From CAZQYB01 sp964582985 (lineage in GTDB: Bacteria > Planctomycetota > Phycisphaerae > Sedimentisphaerales > Anaerobacaceae), in assembly GCA_964582985.1 (NCBI GenBank), contig CAZOUM010000044.1, forward strand, positions 1-24,194: DNA of 24,194 nt, in the 5' to 3' direction. Below are positions 13,817 through 22,573 of this stretch, piece by piece. The notes beneath the pieces were generated by a model. The model made no database searches. It was given only the letters and a program-made list of their open reading frames with translations, and was not told the DNA's origin. Position 1 is the stretch's first letter, and each line of letters opens with the position of its first letter. A program made the position numbers and the translations under genes.

Positions 13817-14785
13817 TCACATTTCTTCTATGCGTTTTCTGTAAAGCCGGGTCTGCAGCGCGTTTTGCCACGCCGTCCAGTTTGAATCGCTCAGCTCATT
13901 CCCAATTGCCCTTGTCACCTGGCTCATCTTGGCATCCAAATCATCAATATAATAAACCATAAACGCTTCAGGTGTCGCCGGCAGCTTCGGCGAGCCAAAT
14001 TCGTATTCGCCATGGTGCGATAAGATTATGTGTCCAAGAGAATCTAAAATTGGCTCCTCAATCACTGTCCCCTTCGCCGCGAGTGCGTCAGCCTTTTGAT
14101 TTACCATAAGCAGAGTTTGCGCAATATGCCCAATCAACTGGCCCGAATCAGTATATGAAAAGGCCATATCGTACGAGAGCTCTTCGGTTTTGCCCATATC
14201 ATGCAGAAAAATCCCCGCCAATACCAAATCAGCCTGCGCCTTCGGATACAGCGGCAATATCGCAACGGCAACTCGCAGCATATTGTGCGTATGCTCCAAC
14301 AGCCCGCCGAGATAGTTATGATGCAGCTTCACACCACCCGGAGCATTGCGGAATTTCTCCATCAAATCAGCATCGGCCAAAAACTCCCCGACCAGCGCCT
14401 TTAACTGGCGATGTTTTATCCGGCCCAAGATTTCTTTTACCTCCTCGAATAGCTTCGAAGTATCTTTGTCGGTTCTCGCCAGAAAATCCTCGATACAGAC
14501 CTTGCTCGCATCGACAACACTGACGTTATTAATAACTATTTGAAGATTGTTTTGATAAAGCTCACTTCTACCCTGTATATGAACAAAGCCGGGCTTCGGC
14601 AGCGCCTTATAGGCCGCTTCAGTCGCCTGCCACATCCGCCCGTTCAACTGACCGCTGCGGTCCGAAAGGAACATCGCTATATATAAATCCCCGCGAGTTG
14701 TGCTTCGCAAAATCGGCTCCCTTACCATATAGATGTCATCAATCGCCTGACCCGGCTCGATCTCACTAATGAACTTATGTGCCAT
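13817..14785 (-). CDS. OB-fold/HD-domain phosphohydrolase, YhaM-like 3'-5' exoribonuclease
   Basis: The 322-residue protein has an N-terminal OB-type nucleic-acid-binding domain (about 10-95; IYMVREPILRSTTRGDLYIAMFLSDRSG). A C-terminal HD domain (about 150-310) shows His165/His167 in GLLEHTHNML, His195-Asp196 in GIFLHDMGKTEEL, His257-His258 in LSHHGEYEFGSPKLP and Asp281-Asp282. This arrangement and length are those of the YhaM family, known as 3'-5' exoribonucleases in Firmicutes; the same activity here is inferred. The frame is open 22 codons further up, but MAHKFISEIEPGQ with GGAAGGA before it is the better start. It diverges from proS and ends in a strong terminator. Confidence 0.87.
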   Translation of the reverse strand: MAHKFISEIEPGQAIDDIYMVREPILRSTTRGDLYIAMFLSDRSGQLNGRMWQATEAAYKALPKPGFVHIQGRSELYQNNLQIVINNVSVVDASKVCIEDFLARTDKDTSKLFEEVKEILGRIKHRQLKALVGEFLADADLMEKFRNAPGGVKLHHNYLGGLLEHTHNMLRVAVAILPLYPKAQADLVLAGIFLHDMGKTEELSYDMAFSYTDSGQLIGHIAQTLLMVNQKADALAAKGTVIEEPILDSLGHIILSHHGEYEFGSPKLPATPEAFMVYYIDDLDAKMSQVTRAIGNELSDSNWTAWQNALQTRLYRKRIEEM

Positions 14786-14846
14786 CTTTTCCTTCCTGTT
14801 TGATACCGGTTCTGAAGTATTCAATATTCGTTTCTGAGTATCCCAA

Positions 14847-14875
14847 ATCATATTGTTTCAACAACTTTTATGCAA
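14847..14875 (-). promoter_or_regulatory. Probable promoter of the YhaM-like gene
   Basis: On the minus strand TTGCAT (14875-14870) and TATGAT (14852-14847) are 17 bp apart. The expected start lies about 55 nt before the ATG at 14785. It stands back to back with the proS promoter at 14924-14952. Confidence 0.5.
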
Positions 14876-14923
14876 GCAGTGATTTCCATAGAATCAAAAG
14901 ACATATGAATATTTCGCTCAAGC

Positions 14924-14952
14924 TTGCAATGATTTATATTCTTGGCTATAAA
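14924..14952 (+). promoter_or_regulatory. Probable proS promoter
   Basis: TTGCAA (14924-14929) and TATAAA (14947-14952) are 17 bp apart, giving an untranslated leader of about 40 nt before the AAGGAAGG and ATG of proS. No T-box element is visible, as the leader is far too short for one. Confidence 0.55.
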
Positions 14953-14999
14953 TATGTGCTATATTTGCCGGAAACATTCCATAGGAGCAAAGGAAGGAT

Positions 15000-16739
15000 A
15001 TGAGATATAGCAGGATGTTAATACCAACCGTCAAGGAGGTCCCTGCCGATGCCGAAATCACCAGCCACAGATTGATGATTCGGGCGGGCCTTATGCGAAA
15101 ACTCGCCAGCGGTACCTACACTTATCTGCCCTTGGGCTTTCGTTGTCTGCAAAAAGTGACAAATATAGTCCGCGAGGAAATGAACAGGGCAGGCGCCCAG
15201 GAAATCTTAATGCCTGCCGTTCAGCCCATAGAACTATGGCAGCAAACCGGTAGAGACGTCGACTATGGCCAAACCCTCGGCACGTTCACCGACCGCCACG
15301 GCCGCCTGAACGTGCTCGCACCAACCGCCGAAGAAGTTGTCACCAGCCTCGCCGCCGGCGAAATAAGCTCATATAAGCAGCTTCCAATGAACATCTACCA
15401 GCTCAGCTTCAAGTTTCGAGATGAATTCCGCCCGCGTTTCGGCGTCTTGCGCTCACGCGAATTTATTATGAAGGACTCATACAGCTTCCACGCCGACCCC
15501 GCCTGCCTCGATAAGACCTACAAAATTATGTACGACGCTTATTGCAGAATTTTCAAGCGTTGCGGCCTCGATTATGTCATCGTCGAAGCCGAGGTCGGCG
15601 AGATGGGCGGCTCCGGCTCACACCAGTTTACCATCCCCTGCCAATCCGGCGAAGATACAATCGTTTACACCAAAGACGGCTCTTACGCCGCAAACCTCGA
15701 AAGGGCGGCTGCCGACCCGCTGCCAAAAGAAAAAACCAACGCAAAAATCTCTCCGACGCAGGATGTTCATACACCCAATATCGGCAGCATCGAAGCGGTC
15801 TGTGCTTTTCTAAATACCCAGCCAAAGGAAATGATCAAGACCCTCATATACTCCACGGACAATAAGGTTGTCGCTGCCCTAATACGAGGCGACCACGACC
15901 TCAACCCCGAAAAGTTCACCCAGGCTCTCGGCGGCAAACACGCCGAACTTTCCGATGAGGTGACTATAGAAAGAGTCACCGGGGCCAAAGTCGGGTTTGC
16001 CGGGCCGATAGGTATAGCTGACAAGGTCTCGAAAATGATTGTCGACCACGCCGTCGCAGCAATGGCGGTAGGCGTCACTGGTGCCAACAGAACCGACTAT
16101 CACACGAAAAACATTGTGCCCGGTCGCGACTTTCCCCTCGAAGGTGACAATATAACTGTTGCTGACATACGCTATGCCGTAGAGGGTGACACTCATGACG
16201 GAAAAAAGCTGCTCTTCAAAAAAGGCATCGAGGTCGGCCAGGTCTTCAAGCTCGGAACAAAATACAGCGAAAAACTCGGCGCAAAATTCCTCGACGAGCA
16301 CGGCCGCGAAAAACCCTGCCTTATGGGTTGCTACGGCATCGGCATCAACCGAATTGTCGCTTCTGCAATTGAAATCAGCCACGATGACAACGGCATCATC
16401 TGGCCCATTAGCATCACGCCGTTCGAGGTTCTAATAACTTCGGTCAATCAGGAGGAGGAAAAGGTGGCGCAGGTCGCCGAAAACATATACCAGCAGTTAC
16501 TCGACAAGGGTATCGATGTACTGTTGGATGACAGGGTTTTGCGAGGCGGTGTGAAATTCAAAGATGCCGACCTTATCGGAATGCCGGTCAGAGTCACCGT
16601 CGGCAAAAAATCCGTCGCTGAAGGCAAAGTCGAAATAAAACTGCGGGCCGAAACCGAAAGCAAAAAAGTGCCAATCGAAAAAGCAGTTGATAAGGCAATC
16701 GAGGTTGTCAATTCGCTCAAAGGAAGACTAAGCGTTTAG
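15000..16739 (+). CDS. proS: Prolyl-tRNA synthetase, bacterial type
   Basis: This class II aminoacyl-tRNA synthetase charges tRNA-Pro. The 579 residues match the bacterial (ProS type 1) form. The N-terminal catalytic half opens MRYSRMLIPTVKEVP and contains LPLGFRCLQKV (motif 1 region). FRDEFRPRFGVLRSREFIMKD is motif 2, split here by position about 139-159. A YbaK-like editing insertion follows (about 245-385; GSIEAVCAFL, LIRGDHDLNPEK, GFAGPIGI). GCYGIGINRIVAS is motif 3, and the C-terminal anticodon-binding domain has LLDDRVLRGGVKFKDADLIG. The ATG at 15000 has AAGGAAGG just upstream. It heads a tight plus-strand cluster with the next gene 9 bp away. Confidence 0.97.
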   Translation: MRYSRMLIPTVKEVPADAEITSHRLMIRAGLMRKLASGTYTYLPLGFRCLQKVTNIVREEMNRAGAQEILMPAVQPIELWQQTGRDVDYGQTLGTFTDRHGRLNVLAPTAEEVVTSLAAGEISSYKQLPMNIYQLSFKFRDEFRPRFGVLRSREFIMKDSYSFHADPACLDKTYKIMYDAYCRIFKRCGLDYVIVEAEVGEMGGSGSHQFTIPCQSGEDTIVYTKDGSYAANLERAAADPLPKEKTNAKISPTQDVHTPNIGSIEAVCAFLNTQPKEMIKTLIYSTDNKVVAALIRGDHDLNPEKFTQALGGKHAELSDEVTIERVTGAKVGFAGPIGIADKVSKMIVDHAVAAMAVGVTGANRTDYHTKNIVPGRDFPLEGDNITVADIRYAVEGDTHDGKKLLFKKGIEVGQVFKLGTKYSEKLGAKFLDEHGREKPCLMGCYGIGINRIVASAIEISHDDNGIIWPISITPFEVLITSVNQEEEKVAQVAENIYQQLLDKGIDVLLDDRVLRGGVKFKDADLIGMPVRVTVGKKSVAEGKVEIKLRAETESKKVPIEKAVDKAIEVVNSLKGRLSV

Positions 16740-16748
16740 CTTACAGAC

Positions 16749-17291
16749 ATGTGGCAACTTAAAGCCCCTAAGCCGGTCAAGCTGATAATTGGAATTTTGG
16801 CTGCGGACCGCCAGTGTTTGCACGCCGCAGTCGAGGCAATAGATGCCAAATTCGGCAAGGTCGATTTGGAAAGTGACGTATGGCCATTCGACAAAACCGA
16901 CTATTACAAAGACGAAACCGGCGAAAATATCTTAAGGCAGTTTGTTAGTCTTGAACGCCTGATTGGCCCGGCTTTACTGGCCAAAATCAAGCACAGAACA
17001 AACAAGCTTGAGCAGAAATTAACGGCAAAGCTGGCCCTTCCTCTGCCAAGACCTGTCAATCTTGACCCCGGCATAATCGAACCTTCGAAGCTGATTCTCG
17101 CCACAACAAAAAACTATTCCCATCGTATATATATCGGTAAAAAAATGTATGCCGAAGTCACGCTGATTTTCGATAAAGGCTCTTGGCGACCATTTGACCA
17201 TACTTACCCCGACTACAGACAGCAGTGCTACTTCGATTTTTTCGATAAAGTCAGAAAAAGATTATTGGAGCAGTTAAAATCGCAGCGTTAA
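16749..17291 (+). CDS. DUF4416 family protein
   Basis: This 180-residue soluble protein starts KAPKPVKLIIGILAADRQC and contains DVWPFDKTDYYKDETGENILRQFVSLERLI (about 43-72, quoted in part), LDPGIIEPSKLILATTKNYSHRIYIG and WRPFDHTYPDYR near the end. These are characteristic of DUF4416, a family of about this length with no function I can state. It lies 9 bp after proS and touches the next gene, which has no gap and no canonical start. It is therefore probably co-transcribed with both. Confidence 0.85.
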   Translation: MWQLKAPKPVKLIIGILAADRQCLHAAVEAIDAKFGKVDLESDVWPFDKTDYYKDETGENILRQFVSLERLIGPALLAKIKHRTNKLEQKLTAKLALPLPRPVNLDPGIIEPSKLILATTKNYSHRIYIGKKMYAEVTLIFDKGSWRPFDHTYPDYRQQCYFDFFDKVRKRLLEQLKSQR

Positions 17292-17341
17292 TCGTACCAG
17301 CAGTCATTTTACTTGTCGGCTCATTTACGCTGTCACTTATC

Positions 17342-18388
17342 TTGACGGCGGTTATAAGAAAGCTGGCTGCCCGTCGTGGCTTCGTTGCGCACCCCGCTGC
17401 CGATAGGTTCCATCAAAAACCCGTCCCTCTCGGCGGCGGTATCTCAATCTTTGCTACGATTATGCTAATCATCGTTGTGGCTGTTGCGGCGCTGAAGTTT
17501 CTCGTAGCGCCCGCCTACTTGCATTTTCTCGGCGAATCGGCTGCCACGTACGCAAAGGATTTCTTGCCCAAAATCGGTCAGCTTGGAATTATCCTCCTGA
17601 GTGTTTTTATTCTGTTTTTACTCGGCCTGTGGGACGACCTGAAGCATTTAGGTCCGTTTACTAAACTGGCTGTCCAGTTTGCAGTGGCAATAATCGCTGC
17701 TTTCTTTGGGGACATTCGCGTTGAGCTTTTCATCCAAAGCAAAATAGCTACCTCCCTGCTCTCGGCCGTTTGGATTGTCCTGATTATCAATGCGTTCAAC
17801 TTCCTTGACAATATGGATGGCCTAACCGCCGGCATTGCGGTAATAGCAAGCTGCATCTTATTCACCGCCGCCGCTATAAGCGGCCAGGTCTTTGTCGGAG
17901 GCCTCGCGATTGTCTTTATCGGGACATTGATGGGCTTTCTGGTATTCAACTTCCCGCCCGCCAAAATCTTCGCTGGTGACGCCGGCTCCCTTGTCATAGG
18001 CTTTTTCGTCGCCCTGCTGACCCTCCGCACTACATATTATCACGAAGCACAATCAGGGCCGGCATACCCTGTCTTTATGCCGCTCATCGTGATGGCCGTC
18101 CCGCTCTATGATTTTGTCAGCGTAACGCTGCTGCGAATAATACAGGGCAAAAGTCCCTTCGTCGGTGACACTCAGCATTTCTCCCATAGATTAAAAAAAC
18201 GCGGATTGACCGCTACCCAGACGGTGCTGACATTGTACCTTGCTACCCTCTGCACCGGCCTGGGTGCAACTTTTCTCTATCAGGTCAATCTGACCGGCGC
18301 CATCTTAATCTTTGCGCAGACGTTTATGATATTGGCCATCATCGCAATTTTTGAAACCACCGTCAGAAATGATAAAGACCCAGCCTAA
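17342..18388 (+). CDS. Polyprenyl-phosphate sugar-1-phosphate transferase (WecA/MraY superfamily)
   Basis: This multi-pass membrane enzyme starts a lipid-linked glycan by moving a GlcNAc-1-phosphate or similar group from a UDP-sugar onto undecaprenyl phosphate. Motifs in order are HPAADRFHQKPVPLGGG, LLGLWDDLKHLGPFTKL, NAFNFLDNMDGLTAG, IFAGDAGSLVIGFF and VGDTQHFSHRL. The set is that of the WecA/TagO group rather than MraY, and the acceptor sugar is not determined. The listed start is a TTG, but it removes the first membrane helix. The same frame is open back to 17249 and encodes AALIVPAVILLVGSF, a good first helix, with no ATG, GTG or TTG before it. A GGAG (17267-17270) lies 8 nt before an ATC at 17279. 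Confidence 0.88.
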   Translation: MTAVIRKLAARRGFVAHPAADRFHQKPVPLGGGISIFATIMLIIVVAVAALKFLVAPAYLHFLGESAATYAKDFLPKIGQLGIILLSVFILFLLGLWDDLKHLGPFTKLAVQFAVAIIAAFFGDIRVELFIQSKIATSLLSAVWIVLIINAFNFLDNMDGLTAGIAVIASCILFTAAAISGQVFVGGLAIVFIGTLMGFLVFNFPPAKIFAGDAGSLVIGFFVALLTLRTTYYHEAQSGPAYPVFMPLIVMAVPLYDFVSVTLLRIIQGKSPFVGDTQHFSHRLKKRGLTATQTVLTLYLATLCTGLGATFLYQVNLTGAILIFAQTFMILAIIAIFETTVRNDKDPA

Positions 18389-20690
18389 TTCGGATTCTTC
18401 AAAAAGCAGGGGACAGGCGGTTCTTGAATATATCTTGCTTGCCCTTTGCCTTTGCATAATTGCACTTCGAACAACTGTCACTGAAAGCCCAAACGTGCAG
18501 TCAGGCAGTCAGCCGGATAGTCTCAGCGACATTGTATACGGCTTGTCGATATCGTCCGTCCTGATACTGGTATTTTTCTGTTGGTTTGTATGTGGTTGTT
18601 GGAGCAGGAGGTTCTCGTACCGCTTCGGCCCAATCGAATTCGGCCTGTGTCTTTTTGCAGTAGCTGCCGTTATTGCCGGCTTTGCCGCCTCAGATAAACG
18701 GGCCGCTATTACTGGTTCCGCAACTTTGCTCGCTCCAATCCTTATGGCTGTTCTGTTGGTACAAATACTGGACTCGAAATCAAAGATAAAGCTTCTCCTT
18801 GTTGTTATTGCCGCTTTGGGTGTGGTATCCGCCTATCAGTGCAGCTCACAGTTTTTCGCCGGCAACAAGCAGCTAATTGAATTTTATAAGGAGAATCCTG
18901 ATGAAGTACTCGCCCGGCAGAATATTACTCCAAACACATTAAAGCACTGGCAGTTCGAGCATCGACTCCATTCAAAAGATGTCAGCGGCTTTTTCACAAC
19001 GAGCAACTCCGCCGGTTCGTTCGCGCTATTAGCATCTTTTGCCGGTATTGCCTTGTTCTTGGAAAAACTTAAGAACCGCCGACCTGGCTCGTCCCTGCGC
19101 CCGCTTATTATCTGTGCGGTAGGGACAGCCGTCATCATCTTCGGCCTTGTCATTACCCGCAGCAAAGGCGCGATTGTTGCCTCACTAATTACGGCAGTGA
19201 TGTTTGCTCTCTATCTTGTATCCGGCAACTGGCTGAGCGCTCATAAGAAACCCATATTGATTGCTTGCTTACTACTCGCTCTCATCGGCGGCGCTCTTGT
19301 TGTCCAGTACGGTCGGGCCCATGGCCGGCTTCCGGGCGGCAGTTCAATGCTCGTCAGGTCGCAGTACTGGCACGCATCGGCTCGGATGTGTGCCGACCGC
19401 CCACTCACAGGTATCGGACCCGGTAACTTCGCACACGCTTATCTGCGCTACAAGCCCCGCGCTGCCGTGGAAGAGGTTGCCGACCCTCACAATTTTCCGC
19501 TCAGCATCCTGACCCAATATGGCCCGCTCGGCCTTGTCGGATTCCTGATGATGATTTTCGTACCGCTATGGAAAGCAATTTTCCACAGACCTGTTTTGTC
19601 CTCGACAAACGCTCACCAGCCCCAGCCCAATCTGAGAAAATTTGCCATACCTTTTGCAGTTGCCATATCAGCTTCACTGCTGCTTTTCAGACCAGTACTT
19701 ATACCTATCAAAACCGGCGGTGTCGTTGATGTCACTATCGGTGTAATGACTTACGCAATATTTATTCTATACATCGCGCCCGTGGTTGCCTTCGCCGTTG
19801 GCCTTTGGCTCTTAACGGCAAACCAGGACAAGAACGAACACGCCGGCCTCAGATACACTCACGCCGCCCTTTTCTGTGCGGTCTGCGGCTTCCTAATTCA
19901 TAACCTGATAGACTTCGCCATTTTTGAGCCGGGCGTAGCGACCGCATTTTGGGCAATAATGGCCTGTTTGGTCGCGATGGATTACCATCAAAAACCCCGG
20001 CCGCAAATTCTTCGCAAACCTGCTCCGTTAGTCACAATAGTAATGACCGCAGCAGGGTTGATATTGATTTGGGCCTGTTTTAATTATGCTCTGGTCCCCG
20101 TAGTCAAAAGTACGACCAAAATCTCCCAAGCCAACCACGCAGCCTTGCTTGGCCAATTCGACCGGGCTCACAGCCTCTTGGCTGCCGCTGCCAGGGATGA
20201 CCCTTTAAGTCCCGCCGCTTCATCCGCTAACGCAGAACTCCACCTCCATCGTTTCAACGTGACGCCGGGAAAAGACCGGAGTTTGCTTGACCGTGCCAGA
20301 GAGAATATCCTTGAGGCAATAGACCGCGACAAGGCCTACTTCAGAAACTTCGAGCGATTGGCGGAAGTTTATGCCGTTCTTGCCGAAATCTCACGCGGAC
20401 AAGAAAAGACCGACTGGCTAAACAAAGCTCTCCAGGCTGCCGACCAGGCAATCAAGCGATACCCCGGCTCCGGCCGCCTCCATATCAAACGCGCCAAAAT
20501 TGCTGAACGTTTGGGTAAGGTCGATATTGCTGTTGACCATTACCAGGAAGCCATTGAGATAGAGCAGGAATATCGCGACCAATTCCGGCAAATGTACCCC
20601 GAAGAGGAAATCTTCAGCCGATTAGGCGAAGAAACCTATCGATTTGCAATACGTAAAACAAGAGACCTCTCAAAACTAACTACCCCCTAA
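18369..20690 (+). CDS. O-antigen ligase/polymerase-like membrane protein with C-terminal TPRs
   Basis: The 773-residue protein has about a dozen membrane helices through residue ~560. The Wzy_C/WaaL signature includes RSKGAIVASLI, RSQYWHASARMCADRPLTGIGPGNF (around 19357-19431), a conserved EEVADPHNFPL and QYGPLGLVGFL. A soluble tail (~590-773) contains TPR-like repeats (AALLGQFDRAHSLLAAAARDDP; LNKALQAADQAIKRYPGSG; LGKVDIAVDHYQEAIEIE). Such proteins join or polymerise lipid-linked surface polysaccharides on the outer face of the inner membrane. The ATG at 18369 overlaps the WecA-like gene by 20 bp; a TTG at 18351 is a less likely start. Coupling to the WecA-like gene supports a role in one surface glycan pathway. 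It ends 20 bp from the convergent YebC gene with no obvious terminator between. Confidence 0.88.
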   Translation: MIKTQPNSDSSKSRGQAVLEYILLALCLCIIALRTTVTESPNVQSGSQPDSLSDIVYGLSISSVLILVFFCWFVCGCWSRRFSYRFGPIEFGLCLFAVAAVIAGFAASDKRAAITGSATLLAPILMAVLLVQILDSKSKIKLLLVVIAALGVVSAYQCSSQFFAGNKQLIEFYKENPDEVLARQNITPNTLKHWQFEHRLHSKDVSGFFTTSNSAGSFALLASFAGIALFLEKLKNRRPGSSLRPLIICAVGTAVIIFGLVITRSKGAIVASLITAVMFALYLVSGNWLSAHKKPILIACLLLALIGGALVVQYGRAHGRLPGGSSMLVRSQYWHASARMCADRPLTGIGPGNFAHAYLRYKPRAAVEEVADPHNFPLSILTQYGPLGLVGFLMMIFVPLWKAIFHRPVLSSTNAHQPQPNLRKFAIPFAVAISASLLLFRPVLIPIKTGGVVDVTIGVMTYAIFILYIAPVVAFAVGLWLLTANQDKNEHAGLRYTHAALFCAVCGFLIHNLIDFAIFEPGVATAFWAIMACLVAMDYHQKPRPQILRKPAPLVTIVMTAAGLILIWACFNYALVPVVKSTTKISQANHAALLGQFDRAHSLLAAAARDDPLSPAASSANAELHLHRFNVTPGKDRSLLDRARENILEAIDRDKAYFRNFERLAEVYAVLAEISRGQEKTDWLNKALQAADQAIKRYPGSGRLHIKRAKIAERLGKVDIAVDHYQEAIEIEQEYRDQFRQMYPEEEIFSRLGEETYRFAIRKTRDLSKLTTP

Positions 20691-20710
20691 CACAAATCGC
20701 GAACTGCCCA

Positions 20711-21460
20711 CTACGATATTCGAGCAATTATCTCATCAGGTATATTAAAATTGGCGTATGTGTTTTGCACGTCGTCGTGGTCTTCAAACCCCTCCATCAG
20801 CGAAATTATCTTCCTCGCCGTTCCCTCTTCACCGACAGGCACCGTATTCTGAGGCACCATTGATATCTCGGCCACCTGGGTAGGTATTTCTTTTTCCTTC
20901 AGGGTCTCCTTCAGCTTCTCGTAGGCGCCGGGGTCACACGTTATCTCGTAAACCTCCCCCGTATTTTCCATGTCATCTGCGCCCGCATTAAGAGCAATCT
21001 CCAGAAGCTGCTCTTCGTCAATCTCGTCGGTGCTCACTGTGATAAGTCCCTTCTTGCTGAACATCCAGTTGACGCATCCTCCTGTCCCCAGTGAGCCGCC
21101 GTGCTTCTCGAACAGCCTCTTAATCTCCGGCGTTGTCCTGTTCCGGTTGTCCGTCAGCGCCTCAACCATTATCGCCGCTCCGCCAGGCCCATAACCCTCA
21201 TAGACCACTTCTTCAAAACGGACGCCTTCGACTTCGCCGGTCCCCTTCTTTATTGCCTTCTCAATCGTATCTTTTGGCATATTGGCGGCCTTGGCCTTGT
21301 CGATTGCGTATCGCAAAGACAGATTCGCAGCCGGGTCTCCACCACCGTTCTTAGCCGCCACTATTATCATTCGGGCCACCTTGCTCCATATCTTGCCGCG
21401 CTTGGCGTCAACCGCCGCCTTCTTATATCTTATTCCAGCCCAGTGTGAATGACCTGACAT
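20711..21460 (-). CDS. yebC: YebC/PmpR (TACO1-like) family protein
   Basis: The 249-residue protein is full length for the family and starts with its hallmark MSGHSHWAGIRYKKAAVDAKRGK. Further signatures are NLSLRYAIDKAKAANMPKDTI, YEGYGPGGAAIMVEALTDNRNRT and GCVNWMF. Family members have been described as transcription regulators and, more recently, as factors acting on ribosomes stalled at proline-rich stretches; the sequence does not decide between them. AGGAG lies 5 nt before the ATG. A perfect TATAAT (21505-21500, minus strand) is about 40 nt upstream, but without a clear -35 partner. Confidence 0.95.
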   Translation of the reverse strand: MSGHSHWAGIRYKKAAVDAKRGKIWSKVARMIIVAAKNGGGDPAANLSLRYAIDKAKAANMPKDTIEKAIKKGTGEVEGVRFEEVVYEGYGPGGAAIMVEALTDNRNRTTPEIKRLFEKHGGSLGTGGCVNWMFSKKGLITVSTDEIDEEQLLEIALNAGADDMENTGEVYEITCDPGAYEKLKETLKEKEIPTQVAEISMVPQNTVPVGEEGTARKIISLMEGFEDHDDVQNTYANFNIPDEIIARIS

Positions 21461-21712
21461 AACTACTCCTGACTAAACACTTACCACTAACAGCCGATGA
21501 TTATACTGCATTTCCTGTTCCGTGGCTAACCATTTTTTAAACTTCGTCCATTACGGTCACGAGCTTTCGTATTGAGTAAACAAAATCCTCGCAAAAGACA
21601 GTAGAACCGTACAGCCAAGTCGGCTATTATTAGAAAGCCGGGCCTTAATATATCCCGACGGTTGGGCAAAAATCTAAACGGGAAATGTCAGCTTAATTCG
21701 AAGGAGAACATT

Positions 21713-22573
21713 ATGTCACGATTTGGGAAAGTCAGATTAGCGCTTCTCTTAACTATCAGTCTGCTTTGTGCGGCTTTGTATGTCCCGACCTCCGGAATGG
21801 CAAAAGCCAAAGACCAAAACATCGTCCAGGCGCAAATAGTCCTTACCGTCTCCGAAAGCAAAAGGCTCGTCGCCAAAGCAGTGGCCCGGATGCCCATCGT
21901 CAAGGAAGCCCTCAAAAACGGAATAGTCATCATCACCAAGGGCACTACGTGCACTTATGTCGCTGAGGAAATACTCGGCAAAAAAATCCCACACGGAGCA
22001 TACATCCTCGGAAGAACATTTCCCGAAAAAGGCGGAAAAAAACTCGGTGACGTCGAGAGCATCGGCGAGGTCGTATTAGTAAAGGGAAAGCACAGAAAAG
22101 ACCTGTCTCTGGAGCAGGCTGTCAGAATGCTAAAACCTGGCGACGTCGTTATCAAAGGCGCCAACGCCCTTGACCACGAGAACAAACTCGCTGCCGGCAT
22201 CGTCGGCAGCTCCTCCGGCGGTACAATGGGCAAAATCCTCCCATACGTCGGCTCCAGAAAAGCACATCTGGTCATACCCGTCGGACTCGAAAAGCAGGTC
22301 TCCGGAAGCGTCATCGATATCGTCAAAAAAATGCAGGAACCTGTCGATAGCCTCAACGATGTCTACTCTATGTTCCTGTTCACAGGCCACATCGTAACAG
22401 AGCTCGAAGCGCTTAAGCTCCTTACCGACGTCTCCGTCTTCCAGGCCGCCGCAGGAGGCATCGGCGGCGCGGAAGGCTCTGTAAGACTCATTTGCCGCGG
22501 ACCACGCCGGAAAGTTCAGAACGCCCTCAACTTGGCCGAAAAAATCCACGGCGAACCGCCCTTCGTCGATTAG
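21713..22573 (+). CDS. Exported protein of unknown function
   Basis: The 286-residue protein has an N-terminal signal segment (VRLALLLTISLLCAALYV) with cleavage likely around SGMAKA. The mature part is an alpha/beta domain rich in short glycine loops: NGIVIITKGTTCTYVAEEILG, GDVVIKGANALD, GIVGSSSGGTMGKILPYV, LVIPVGLEKQV, and near the end FQAAAGGIGGAEGSV. The KG-T/KGANALD and GSSSGGT loops suggest nucleotide or phosphate binding, but I do not recognise a characterised family and assign no reaction. The frame continues upstream to 21662, but the ATG at 21713 has AAGGAG 6 nt before it and places the signal peptide correctly. It is transcribed alone, divergent from yebC. Confidence 0.75.
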   Translation: MSRFGKVRLALLLTISLLCAALYVPTSGMAKAKDQNIVQAQIVLTVSESKRLVAKAVARMPIVKEALKNGIVIITKGTTCTYVAEEILGKKIPHGAYILGRTFPEKGGKKLGDVESIGEVVLVKGKHRKDLSLEQAVRMLKPGDVVIKGANALDHENKLAAGIVGSSSGGTMGKILPYVGSRKAHLVIPVGLEKQVSGSVIDIVKKMQEPVDSLNDVYSMFLFTGHIVTELEALKLLTDVSVFQAAAGGIGGAEGSVRLICRGPRRKVQNALNLAEKIHGEPPFVD

